From assembly GCF_022458985.1 (NCBI RefSeq), contig NC_061786.1, forward strand, positions 17,924,974-17,988,973: a DNA stretch of 64,000 nt, in the 5' to 3' direction. The translations under genes were made by a program, and so were the position numbers. Positions 1 through 9,911 of the stretch are shown here, in pieces. Source of the stretch: Mugil cephalus (taxonomy: Eukaryota > Chordata > Actinopteri > Mugiliformes > Mugilidae). The notes under the pieces are model-generated. The model saw nothing but the letters and a program-made list of their open reading frames with translations, was not told the DNA's origin and searched no databases. Position 1 is the stretch's first letter. Every line of letters begins with the position of its first letter.

Positions 1-237
1 GAACTGAATACCACTGACCATCTTGTAACAATACAATGTTCTCACCTAGACTAGACCAGACACCCCCACCCCATAGTAATGACACGAAATGCTTTAGGAA
101 CAACCACTAAGAACATCCTGTTGCCAGACACCACAGGACGTCCTCAGAAGGCCCATGTCTATGCTCTGATGAATGTTTTGGATGCACACAGGAAACCTAA
201 CACCAGGTCATAATGTTATGGCTGATCGGTGTATGAC
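1..237 (+). mobile_element. Tc1/mariner-like transposon relic (3' end)
   Basis: Degenerate right end of a fish Tc1-like DNA transposon lying in a slc25a21 intron. The right terminal inverted repeat is visible near 207-236 (TCATAATGTTATGGCTGATC...), preceded by sequence resembling the C-terminal transposase region. It shares long stretches with the relic at 33518-33920 (for example GACCAGACACCCCCACC and CACCACAGGAC). The left part is missing or decayed beyond about position 40, so it is a dead fragment. Seen: similarity to the second copy in the window. Known: the terminal repeat resembles fish Tc1 families. No intact transposase reading frame exists. Confidence 0.7.
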
Positions 238-658
238 AAGTTGCACAAACGGCTCTGCTGATTGGGAAAATCATTTATTAAACTGTTTCTTTTCACTTCC
301 TCTGATTACAGTTTTCCATTTTCTGGCAGCTTTGCTCACATTCCACCTTTCCTCCTTGTCCTTCACCTCGTCTCTCACTCCTGTCTGTCATCTGACAATT
401 TGTCAAATGATAACAAACACGTGTCATTCAGCTCCTGCGAAGCGACAACGACAATAATGACCGTGCCAAATGCAAATATCTGCTTTGGTTGATACTAGCG
501 CACTCCTTGAACAAGTCTCTGGGAGCGAAACCTCGTCTGAGCCCTTGTCCTGGGCACGCTCATTGTCTGCACCATTGTCTTTGCCTGCTCTGCACCGTCT
601 CCACCCAAACACTATCACCACATTCTCAGCTCTAAATCATGTCCATCTCCCCCTCCAG
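238..658 (+). other. slc25a21 intron, right part
   Basis: Intronic sequence between the Tc1 relic and the first slc25a21 exon in the window. It ends in a pyrimidine-rich tract and the acceptor CCCTCCAG. I see no earlier slc25a21 exon here; the exons for the N-terminal ~110 residues must lie left of the window. Confidence 0.6.
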
Positions 659-766
659 GCGCTGTCTGTGGCGGGGCTCGGCTCAGGCTTGACTGAGGCC
701 GTTGTCGTCAATCCGTTCGAGGTGGTGAAAGTCAGTCTCCAGGCCAACAGAGATTCCTTCAAAGAG
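659..766 (+). CDS. slc25a21: slc25a21 exon (first in window)
   Basis: Encodes ALSVAGLGSGLTEAVVVNPF..., including the PFEVVK carrier signature. The acceptor is CCCTCCAG. The donor GAG|GTTGGC is weak but is forced by the joining frame (phase 0) and by an in-frame stop ten bases later. Confidence 0.93.
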
Positions 767-3700
767 GTTGGCTGAAATAAAACACCGTCTTCTCCTGTTA
801 GCTGCTGGTAACATTTCCCTAGGAGCTCTCTGACATGTCGTGCTTTTGAACTCACTCCATCCAACACAGCAACCGTCCGCTTTCGCCCAAGCAAGGCGCA
901 TAATTAAGTCGGACGGCTTCGGACTGAAGGGCCTGAATAAAGGATTAACATCAACACTGGGACGCCATGGAGTCTTCAACATGATCTACTTTGGCTTCTA
1001 CTTCAACGTTAAGGATGCCTTTCCTGCCAGCCCGGTAATGTGCCAATCAAAATATATTACAACACTCTAACCTGTCTTAGATATTTGCCCTCATCAAGTG
1101 ACAAACTCTTTCTTTGCTTTGGTGTTGGTAACAGGGACTACACCTAGTTCTCGCTAACCTCAAGCTATATGATATGCACATGTCCCGGGCCACATCGCCA
1201 GAGGCAAAGAGCAAGTGTTTAACTGTATGATTACCTCGCCCCAGTGCCATGGCAAGGAGGAAGCAAAAATCAGAAGGGAGCTTGTAAGATCAGCCCCGGC
1301 TAATACCTCGTCTGTTTGCTCTTCATAACATCCTCAAGGTTTCAGATTACACATCCGGCAGTGCCTGATGGCCCAAACAAAAGTTAATTTTGTTTAATGG
1401 AAACGTTACCATACGCCAGTTCCACATGTACAAACTGGAGCATTAGATTAACCCCAATGAACTAATTGGAAGCAGACAACGGTGCTATTTTCAAGAGGAG
1501 GTTACAGTGGGAGGCCCGGCTCTGCTATATTTTCGAATTTTTTCCAATGACGCATGATGTGCAGAGAACCGAGTGGTCATCCTCTGAATGATAATTATGT
1601 GGCTGGATGACTCAAATAGCTTTCTTCTTAGATTGTGGCGTTGGATGTTTGTTGTTATGTCCATTGATGGATTGATGCTCTTTGAGAGGAGCTACCGGCG
1701 GCCATCGCTGAGGCAGTAAAGCATAAGAGCTGCTGTCAACTTACAGGCTCAGTGATGGTGGAATTTCTCCAAAGAACCTGAGCTATGAGCTTACAATTCA
1801 AACACGTCCGTTATCAAAAGTGCGCCAAACTTCTCTCGTACGGCTTCAAATAGCGTGAAGCATGAAGATAGTACACTGCCATCATTCACAAGTGAATGTG
1901 TGAGGAGATGTTTGCTTAAGGCTGTTAGGAAGTGAGTTGATGGGTGCACTTAGACCGCGGCTATGTTACCCCCTTCCCCACATCCCGCTTGAAAAAAAAA
2001 AAAAAAAAAAACTGAAGAAGTGGGATTAGCTGTTGATTTACCATGGCTCTCAGGGTGTCCAGCCGCTTGAGAAAGGCCTGGACCAGAGAGGCTGCTGTCA
2101 TTTGTAAAAATATCCTGGCCAATTAGCTGTCAGAGCTCTCTGAGTCTGGGCTTCTTTGGTACAGTAATACCCCTGTGCCGAGTCACAGCCCAATTACCCA
2201 AATTGTCCCCATATGCCTCCCCAGTCTGCCTGCATGAACCCTGTTTATAAATCCTCCGTCTTGGCTCTCCGAAAGAACATGTGCTTCTGCTCAGCCAATC
2301 AGAACGCTGCACCGCAGTCAGGAAGCACTAATCTGCCCCCCGCTACCATAAAATGATCAGGGCTTTCATGCCAGCTTTGCAATCATATGCACAAGTCCCT
2401 TCATGCTCTCCTTCACTTTTGCTCACATATATACACAAAACGTCTCATTACTGACTTTGTCAACTCGCTGTCGCTACTTTCTTCTCATCCCTCCAGGATT
2501 TATTTACGTTGCACGCCACCAGCTTTAACACCTTGCGGCCGTACCACACAGTGGAGAAGTGCCTATTGAACGATAATATTTTTCATTTTAATCACGTGCC
2601 TCTGCCTCTTAACAGAATCCTACCCTCGAGTTCCTGAGGAAGTTCGCCATAGGCCTAGCGTCCGGGACCATCTCCTCCTGCGTCAACATTCCCTTCGACG
2701 TCGCCAAGAGCCGCATCCAAGGTCCCCAGCCTGTGCCGGGAGAGATCAAGTACCGCACCTGCTTCCAGACCATGGCGCTGGTGTACCGCGAGGAGGGGTA
2801 CGAAGAGTCGGGGCAGGGAAGCGGGGTTCGGGGCGGGGGGGGAGAAGCCGGGGATACTCTGTACAACAAAACTTGTAACACTGTCACTGGTGCATCCAAG
2901 AATTAATGAGCCACTTTGTCTGTTTTGTTAGAAACTGATAGTTGGTTATCTGCCAATCTGGCTGTCAGAGAAGACAAATGTACCAGCTGCAGCTACAAGT
3001 TAGCAAGGTCTGATTGTGTGGTGTAGGTTTCCTGTGCTAACTACATGGGAAGTGCATTTGATCCAATGCTGGAAACCAAATAGTGATGTTAGATTCTGGG
3101 CTGCATTCCCCCCACAAGTATGATCATACATTTCTGCAGTCCGTCAGTTGTATAGTAAACGCTAACATATTTTCAAGCCTCAGAGAATGACAGCTCTAAA
3201 TTGAAGCTTCAAGGAAAGATGTATGTTATGTTAGCGACTGCCCCGGGCTCCCCACTTTCCCCCATGCAGCTTCGCTAGACAAGGGCTGGAGCGAGATGTT
3301 TGTAGTTAGCGCATGTTGTTAGTTTGTAGTTGGGGGTTGCTGCAAGAATGGCACTGGAACGCTGTCGTCGCAGGGGTGCGTGGAGGGTGCCCCCTCCGCC
3401 ACATCCAGTCCCCTTCCCTAACACAACACAGTCCCAGCTAATTAGTGGTCCCTATGGGAGACGTCGTTAAGCAGACCCTAACGAGCCGCGCGGCGCTCCA
3501 CGGGTCAATCTAATCAGACAGAGGGCCAGGGAGGAAGTGGGTCGAGCCTTATTAACGCCATCAGTGGCGGGGGCAGGGAGCCGGACAGGGAGCACGAGAG
3601 CACGAGAGCACGAGATGGAGGCAGGCAGCCACTGATCACCTTGAATGCATTAAGAGGCAGGTACTCTCCAGCGCTGGCCGTTAGACCCTATATACCGCCT

Positions 3701-4427
3701 GATTGGGTGACAGACAGACAGCCAGCCAGGCGAGCACTCACCTCCACACTCACATGCATAATAAAGGACTGCATGCAGAGGGGGAAGAAGGACGAAAATA
3801 AAAGCATGAAAATATACCAGAAGTTCTAAAAAGTAAAAGTGGTCATTGCAGTTACTGATGCGTGCAGTTATTGGTGTTGCAGCATATCTTAACCAGTAAA
3901 AAGTGCATTGGATTACCGGTTAATTTAATCTCTTATTATCTGCAAAGTGAAAGTAAAAAAAGTGAGAAATACTCAATTAAATTAAATCAGCACCATTGAA
4001 ATCTTGACATGATTGGCATATTATGAATGAATTCTAACCATCGATATATATTTGTCTTTTGTACAGGTACCTGGCGTTATACAAGGGGTTGGTTCCCAAG
4101 ATAATGAGGCTTGGACCAGGTAACGAGAAGATTTCTCCTCATGTCACAACTCATTAAAAATATTCTAATTTGAACTTGAGCTGTTTTGGCCCTGATATTT
4201 GAAAGAAAACAAATTATATATATATAAAGTGTTTGCAATGAAGTGTCATATTTTAATCAAATCATTTAGAACCTATATATAAGTTTTAATGATTTTTTTA
4301 GATCACATGATACCCGCTGACGTTGTTTACTTTCCAAGGAAATAAAGGCGTATTCCTCGTTACAGGTGGAGCGGTGATGCTGCTGGTCTATGAGTACGTG
4401 TCTGGATGGCTTAAGAAGAACTGGTAA
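659..4427 (+). CDS. slc25a21: slc25a21, mitochondrial 2-oxodicarboxylate carrier (3' part, five exons)
   Basis: Inner-membrane carrier that exchanges 2-oxoadipate and related C5-C7 oxodicarboxylates for 2-oxoglutarate, serving lysine and tryptophan breakdown. Joined coding exons are 659-766, 870-1034, 2616-2797, 4067-4119 and 4366-4427, giving 189 residues plus stop; the family is about 300 aa, so the N-terminal third lies outside the window. Two mitochondrial-carrier signatures are visible: PFEVVK followed by LQ in the first exon, and PFDVAK followed by RIQG in the third. The C-terminus LVYEYVSGWLKKNW closely matches vertebrate SLC25A21. All introns are GT-AG and phases agree. It is convergent with pax9, as in mammals. 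Identification is secure; the 5' end is unavailable. Confidence 0.96.
870..1034 (+). CDS. slc25a21: slc25a21 exon (second in window)
   Basis: 55 codons, phase 0 at both ends, beginning QPSAFAQARRII and containing GLNKGLTSTLGRHGVFNM. The acceptor is CAACACAG and the donor CCG|GTAATG. Confidence 0.95.
1035..2615 (+). other. slc25a21 intron (1.58 kb)
   Basis: Non-coding. It contains an A run near 1990-2010 and a GC-balanced, low-repeat block at about 2035-2330 listed separately as a candidate regulatory element. No hidden exon was recognised. Confidence 0.6.
2035..2330. promoter_or_regulatory. candidate conserved non-coding element in slc25a21 intron
   Basis: Dense non-repetitive stretch with ATTA/CAATTA homeodomain cores, a CCAATCAG box near 2295 and E-box-like sequence, unlike the AT-rich flanks. 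In mammals an SLC25A21 intron carries distal PAX9 enhancer sequence, so a similar role is possible. This is inference from texture and known synteny; no alignment was available. Confidence 0.3.
2616..2797 (+). CDS. slc25a21: slc25a21 exon (third in window)
   Basis: Begins NPTLEFLRKFAIGLASG and carries the PFDVAKSRIQGPQPVPGEIK block. The acceptor is CTTAACAG. It ends in phase 2 (GG|GTACGA). Confidence 0.95.
2798..4066 (+). other. slc25a21 intron (1.27 kb)
   Basis: Non-coding. It includes a GC-richer candidate element at about 3400-3620, a short GAGCAC triplication near 3592-3613, and otherwise AT-rich sequence. Confidence 0.6.
3400..3620. promoter_or_regulatory. candidate conserved non-coding element in slc25a21 intron
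   Basis: Contains GCTAATTAG, GTTAAGC and CAATCTAATC homeobox-type cores in a GC-balanced block that stands out from the AT-rich intron. Located about 13 kb from the pax9 start codon. Function is inferred only from texture and position in the pax9-linked carrier gene. Confidence 0.25.
4067..4119 (+). CDS. slc25a21: slc25a21 exon (fourth in window)
   Basis: 53-bp exon completing a split Gly codon, then YLALYKGLVPKIMRLGP. The acceptor is TTGTACAG and the donor CCAG|GTAACG (phase 1). Confidence 0.94.
4366..4427 (+). CDS. slc25a21: slc25a21 last coding exon
   Basis: Completes a split Gly codon and encodes GAVMLLVYEYVSGWLKKNW followed by TAA at 4425-4427. The acceptor is CGTTACAG. Confidence 0.95.
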
Positions 4428-4601
4428 CAAGAGGAACAAAAAAACAGAAACGAAAGTGACCGTAGTGCCTTAAAAGTTCTGCCTCACTGCCAGTACTGTT
4501 AACTGACCACGATAATATGTTTTTGTTTTTTTTAATTTTTAATATACAAGTTACCAAATCAGCATTACAGTGACAACTTCATCCCAGACAGTTTCTCAGG
4601 A

Positions 4602-4607
4602 ATTAAA
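4602..4607 (+). terminator. possible slc25a21 poly(A) signal (ATTAAA)
   Basis: ATTAAA 175 nt after the slc25a21 stop codon. It is the nearest recognised polyadenylation hexamer variant, but AT-richness makes chance matches common. Confidence 0.3.
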
Positions 4608-4639
4608 AAATGTACAAATACGTTTTTTTTTTAATACGA

Positions 4640-4960
4640 TTTTATAGACTTGGTGAAGTTGCCTTATGATTATCTGCGGCGTGCGTCCTGCTACAACGTT
4701 ATTATTTTAGCGTGTGCACTTCTCACTGGTTTAAAAGGGGCGGAGCCTAAGAGGGGACCACCGGTTCTCCTGTGCACCAATCAGAGTTTAGCACGTAGGC
4801 CTCAAAATCTGATGATAGTTGTTGTGGCGCTGCTGGGTGGAGGGTGGAGAGGTGGAGGGTGGCGGTGGGACGCTGCCAGCCATATCTGATCAGAACACAC
4901 CCACACCATCCCGATGAAGCCGGGAAGTGTGAGCTTTCCAGTAGTCCGCTCTTAATGTTA
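4640..4960. promoter_or_regulatory. promoter-like block between slc25a21 and pax9 3' ends
   Basis: A GC box (GGGGCGG, 4737-4743) and a CCAAT box (CACCAATCAG, 4777-4781) lie 40 bp apart, with a TTTAAAAG motif just upstream, in a GC-richer stretch with a GTGGAGG-type repeat. No open reading frame with recognisable homology follows. It could be an enhancer, the start of a non-coding transcript, or chance. Confidence 0.25.
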
Positions 4961-6813
4961 CATAAATATACTCGCCATCTAAAAGCAATTTCATGGGCTC
5001 TGGCGCTGAAATGACATAAAAGGCGACGGGGAGGCTTGTTTGCTCTGTCTATCTGTACTTGAACGCGCTCTAGATTAGCCTCACTTTGTGAACCAAAGCT
5101 CTCGTGAATCACCCATTCATTTCAAACCTCCAGTCTTGACAGAAACTTGTCCTGAAGGAGCAGATCTCGGCTGCAGTACGTGGAGTGACTGACATAAATC
5201 TGACACAGATCGCTGCTGTGTGTCTGAAGCAAAAAACAAAACAGCTGCTTTAATAAGAAGAATAACAACACTGATATCATTGAGGTCTATTGCAGGTCTT
5301 TTTTTGACATTTTATGGTAATAATATTGTGTTAATTTGAGTTTTTTTTATGTCAGTTTTTAAGCTTTTGGAAAGTTACTTGCTTGTACTGGTGACAATTA
5401 AAAAGGGATAAAGAAACACTTGTTCAACTGTGTGTGTGTGTGTGTTTGGGGTGGGTTATACACTTGTATATCCTGTAACCGTACGTTTGAGTTTGTTGCG
5501 TGTTTGTCTTCGCTGGCAGCGCTTCATCTTGGCGCTGATATAAGCGTATCACCTTCCTTCAGTTTACCACTTCATCACCCTCGTTCTCATCATTCCCCCC
5601 CGTGCATGCGCTGAGTTGTTTGAGAACCTGTCAACTGCGGAGGCTGTATTAGCCAACCGTGTGTCAGGCTTTTCTCTCCGCGTCTCTCGCCCTTCTTTTT
5701 GTGGCGGGGAGTCCCTGCCTGAGCATAGTTTTAGTGCAAGCTAAAACAACAAGCTCGAATAATTCAGATGTGGCTGTAGGAGTAAGAGGGAGGGGGCGAG
5801 GTTGCCGCACACATTCTCCCCCTGACTGCCGCTCTATGTCTAACACAAACACTACATGCCAAAAGTTTGTGTTCACAAAAAAAAAATAAAAAATTGTATT
5901 TTGGGATGTATTTACTGCACGATCATGCACCATTTCAGTGCCCTGAGTGCAAAAGTAAAAAAACAAAAACAAATCACTGTTTGCATTATTCACTTTAACT
6001 CTTTTGTGAGTCTGCACACAAATATCTCTTGTGGAACGAATGCCTTGTATGTGCCACGCTGTTTTTTAAAGCCATACGAGGTTACTGCAAAGAAAGAAAA
6101 CCTGAAATACCTGTTTATTATAGTAAAAATATCTTCTGATAAGTTACTCTTTATATAAGAGTGTACCAGCGACACTATGATCTTTTGGTCTGCAGCGTGT
6201 GTGCGCGCGCGAACACACCTGTTGCACAGCCTTAGGTGCAGTGGTTGCTCTTGAGAGACTCATCTTAACCTCATCTGGTAGCAGCTTACGCTGAGCCACG
6301 TTGGCATTTGACAGTCATCATTAATGTGGGAGTTTGTCTCTGCCAGAATGGAACGGCTCCCGGTTCTTCGCCCGGGGCCATGTGGTGACAGACTAACAAC
6401 TGTGGCTCGCAGACTGATGGAACTGTTAGCGCTTAACCTGTCCTTTCTGCGAAGCGGGGAGCTGAATGTGTACGTTTGTTTCAGACTTGACAGCTTGCAA
6501 CATGTATTGCCGGTAGCCAGGCAACAGGGCCTCCCCTTTACCTGAATTCCCTGCACACCGCGCTGATCATAAATCAGTGGAGAAATCTCCCTCTCCTCAT
6601 TGAACCCCCCCACCACCCCTCCCCGACACCCTTTCAATGTAAATTCCACATCTTTGTCTGCAACATTTCAATTCGGTGACTGCGCTTCGACGGAGCCTGC
6701 AACCCGGGCATGGCTCTACCTGCCTTTTCTCCTCCAATTCAAATTTAGCTAATGATTAATATATATTAAAATGTGCACGATTTACAACTCACTTTAAAAA
6801 CCAGTGAGCCATG

Positions 6814-6841
6814 CACACACACACACACACACCCACACACG
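6814..6841. repeat. (CA)n microsatellite
   Basis: About 14 CA dinucleotides, interrupted once by CC, in the slc25a21-pax9 interval. Confidence 0.9.
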
Positions 6842-7491
6842 CAAAGGCCCCAGACAGGCTGTGATTTTCCAGCTGATTCTTTTTCTTTTTTTAAAAAAGT
6901 TTTTTTTTTCTTCTTCTTCTTACTTGTAGGTTCTACTCACCTGTCTGCTGTTATTTTAAGACATTAAGAAAACATATCTGGCTGTTGTCAGCTTCTCCCA
7001 AAAATGTTCCCTGACCAGAAACGCACATGAAGTCGTGCACTGAGCCAGCGCTGCGCTCTCTGCTCTGTGTTACTCTGCAAATGGCTGTCTTGTTTCTGAT
7101 TGCATGCGGAGAAGTAAAGATAACCATATGACACCGAATAACAGCATAATTAATTATAAACACGTGTCTGGCCCCGGTTTTCTTTTTGTTTATTTTTTTT
7201 CAAAAAAACTACAACTTTTTATACCTCAATAAAGCTGACCAGCATTAGTCTAGAAAAGCAGGAATTAACTGACTTTGTAGCAGCTTCCCTGTGTCTAGAA
7301 AACACACTGTTTCTATTCTGTCCTTTTTTTTTCTTTTTCTTTTTTCAAAATACTGGTGTCAATTTAGACGACCACATTTTAATTCTGCTGTGTGAGTCAG
7401 AGGAGGCTAACAAGACTGTGTGCAGTTCATGCAGCTTAGTTGAAAGGAAAAGTTGTTTGGCCTTGTTGTGTGTAGGCTGAGGTAAAGAGAA

Positions 7492-7494
<3 letters not shown>

Positions 7495-7525
<31 letters not shown>
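7495..7525. repeat. (AC)15 microsatellite
   Basis: Uninterrupted AC dinucleotide run of about 30 bp. Confidence 0.92.
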
Positions 7526-7526
<1 letters not shown>

Positions 7527-9373
7527 CATGTAACGACTCTTTCATGCCACTCAGAGTTAACTATCATTTGCCGTCCGTGATGGATGGCGGAGGGTAAAAG
7601 GGTGGCCGTGAGGGCTGGCTGGTACAGCGAGTGTATGATCATCATGTCCCTGTGATGTGGTTCACGTACGGTCAAAGAAACACTACGATCCCTGAGCAAC
7701 GGTCCGTGACCACTGGATGCGGGGAAGAGTGCTTTCCAAGTCAAATCAGCTCCAGCGCGGGGAGGACTGTTGACACTGTCACATGGAGGGATTGTTTATG
7801 CTGCAACACAGGAGGGATAGAAGCCCGGAGCCGTGCTTAAAGCAGGCTCCTCCTAAACCCTCAGCTGCAGGTAATGCTGCGTGACAAAAGCAGGTGAGCG
7901 ACTTTATTAAGTTATCAATCCACAACTCTGTGTCCACGCTAGAGCGCCGCAGCTTGTTTAAATCTCTGGTTTCCACTGCCGGGCTAGACGGGGCTTGCCG
8001 CACTCACATAATTTATTACTCTGCGCTCCCCGCTCCCACCCCCCACTTGAAAAATTCAGAAAGTATTTTTGCATCATTTTGCAAACATGTCATTTGTCAG
8101 CGGGCATGTGTGCTTTCCTTTTGTAATGAACGCGTTGAGTTGGCCCCGACAGGCCCTGTTTGGACCTTTTGTGGCTGCTGGAGGTTCACGTTTGGGTCGC
8201 ATGTCTGATGACCTTGGAGACCGCAGGCCAATGAGCCTATTTGTGGCTCCGCGAATGTGCACGACTCCACCTTGCTACGGGAATCCTCTGCACACAAAGT
8301 CCTACGAGACAGTGGTTTTTAATTTACCTTTTCTTCCACTAAATAAAAAAAAATAAATAAAAAAAAATCTGCATGATAATCCCTTCACTTTCAAAGTAAA
8401 ACACTTCAAAAGTTATTTTAGATTAAGTACACTTTGCACATAAATTAAGTCAGAATAAACTACATATTCTTTTGCCTATTCACTAATAAGCAGGTATATT
8501 TTTTTTTTAGAGCCACGTTAAAGGTAACACGACGGGCCGATCTGTGCAAATTTAAAAGAACTGCTTTACGTGGCGACAAACGCTGTGTATGCTCAAAGCA
8601 TTTCTGATGAACCCTGCTAGTGAGCCGTGACGCCTGGTAATAGAAAATGCAGGCCTTGCAGGAGCACGCACGTATAGCTTTTTATGAAAAGCAGTTTCCT
8701 GCTCATGTAAAGCAGGCCAGAAGACAACAATGCCCTGAAATTAGCGTCGCTTGCAGAAAGAAAGACGCAGGTTAAAAGCGTATTTTTAGCTGTGAAGGTT
8801 AAAAACGACCAGCAAACTCCACGAAGACCAAGGACAGGCAAACAATTTAATAAGATACATTCAATTTCATTGTGCAACATTTGTCAATTGTTAATGCTCT
8901 AGACTCCAACATAAGACCGATGCCAATTTCGTCTGAACGTGCGTGGAGATTTCCATGCTGTCTGTGAGGCTAATTGCACTTCATTCAACGTACCTTAATC
9001 TAATAAATAAAACCTCTCTCTGGAGCTCTTGCAAAGAGAAGTGGGAAAACAATGCGCTGATAAGACAATTACTTTTATCAAATCATAAACAACAACAAAA
9101 AGCATACAAACATACAAAAAAAACAAAAAAAAACAAAAACAAAAAAACAATAGCAATTAATAAGCACCCTGAAACACTAATGCAAAGTTTTTCCCCCCTT
9201 TCTTTGATTGCATATTCATGAAGTTATACATTACCCCATTTTGCCCAAAGACATTTGCAGAAGTGTGCAGTAAAGAGGAATTACGTTGATGGATGGAGTA
9301 GCAGTCATACGTCAGTCCTTCAGAACACCTGTCCTGCAAGTTCTTTTAGAAAACAAGTTGTAAAGTCTGACTG

Positions 9374-9379
9374 TTTATT
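9374..9379 (-). terminator. possible pax9 poly(A) signal
   Basis: AATAAA on the minus strand about 280 nt past the pax9 stop codon. Other hexamers lie further out, so the real 3' end may be longer. Confidence 0.35.
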
Positions 9380-9428
9380 CCTTTGTGTGTCTTTGGTTTG
9401 ATTGTGTTTAGCTGGGAGCTGGTGGTGG

Positions 9429-9466
9429 TGGTGAGGAGGAGGAGGAGGTGGAGGAGGAGGAGGAAG
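9429..9466. repeat. (GGA/GGT)n trinucleotide tract in pax9 3' UTR
   Basis: Imperfect purine-rich trinucleotide run about 190-230 nt downstream of the pax9 stop (pyrimidine-rich on the pax9 strand). Confidence 0.75.
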
Positions 9467-9656
9467 GTGGGGGGACTCACATGCTCGCACATCCTGGGGC
9501 CGAGTCCTTCGTAGGAAGATGGCGGCGGGGAACGAAATGAAGCCGCGGGGGACAGACTCGGAGTCTCCTGTCCTCTTCGCCCCCCAACTTTGCACCCCTC
9601 CCTCCCTCCCTCCCACCTACCCACGCCCTTTCTCCAGTCAGTCTGCGGAGGTGACT

Positions 9657-9911
9657 TCACAGCGCCGAGGCGGCGACCGGGTGGATGGCGTCACGGTTGG
9701 CTGTCATGCTCTTGAAGGCCAGTGGGGTGGCGATGTCACAGCTGTGGGGAGATAGAGCACTGCCACTGGCCGGCTGCCACGTGGGTCCGGTCACATAGGC
9801 CGACGTGGTGGCGCTGTACCCCATGTAGGGTGACACTTGGGTGGGAGGGTGGTAGGGAGGGATGCTGGGCGCTGTGACATAGCTGTTCACTGTGGGCAAT
9901 CCACTCGGCGT
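9657..9911 (-). CDS. pax9: pax9 exon 4 (C-terminus)
   Basis: Residues 254-337, starting [15 protein letters not shown] and ending AASAL with TGA at 9657-9659. The acceptor (minus strand) is CGTTTGCAG, phase 0. It contains [10 protein letters not shown] and LSPHSCDI blocks shared with vertebrate PAX9. Confidence 0.96.
   Translation of the reverse strand, partial: TPSGLPTVNSYVTAPSIPPYHPPTQVSPYMGYSATTSAYVTGPTWQPASGSALSPHSCDIATPLAFKSMTANRDAIHPVAASAL

Larger units (their letters stand above)
4961..9373. other. intergenic region between convergent slc25a21 and pax9
   Basis: AT-rich non-coding DNA with CA microsatellites (6814-6841, 7495-7525) and many homopolymers. Short frames here lack homology and overlap simple repeats. 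The slc25a21 3' UTR probably ends near the left edge and pax9 transcripts may extend into the right part. Nothing else is supportable. Confidence 0.55.

Noticed and set aside
4747-5112. 121-codon minus-strand frame
   Set aside because: No recognisable domain or homolog; overlaps a GC-rich regulatory-looking block.
6260-6649. 129-codon minus-strand frame
   Set aside because: No similarity to known proteins and no splice or promoter context.
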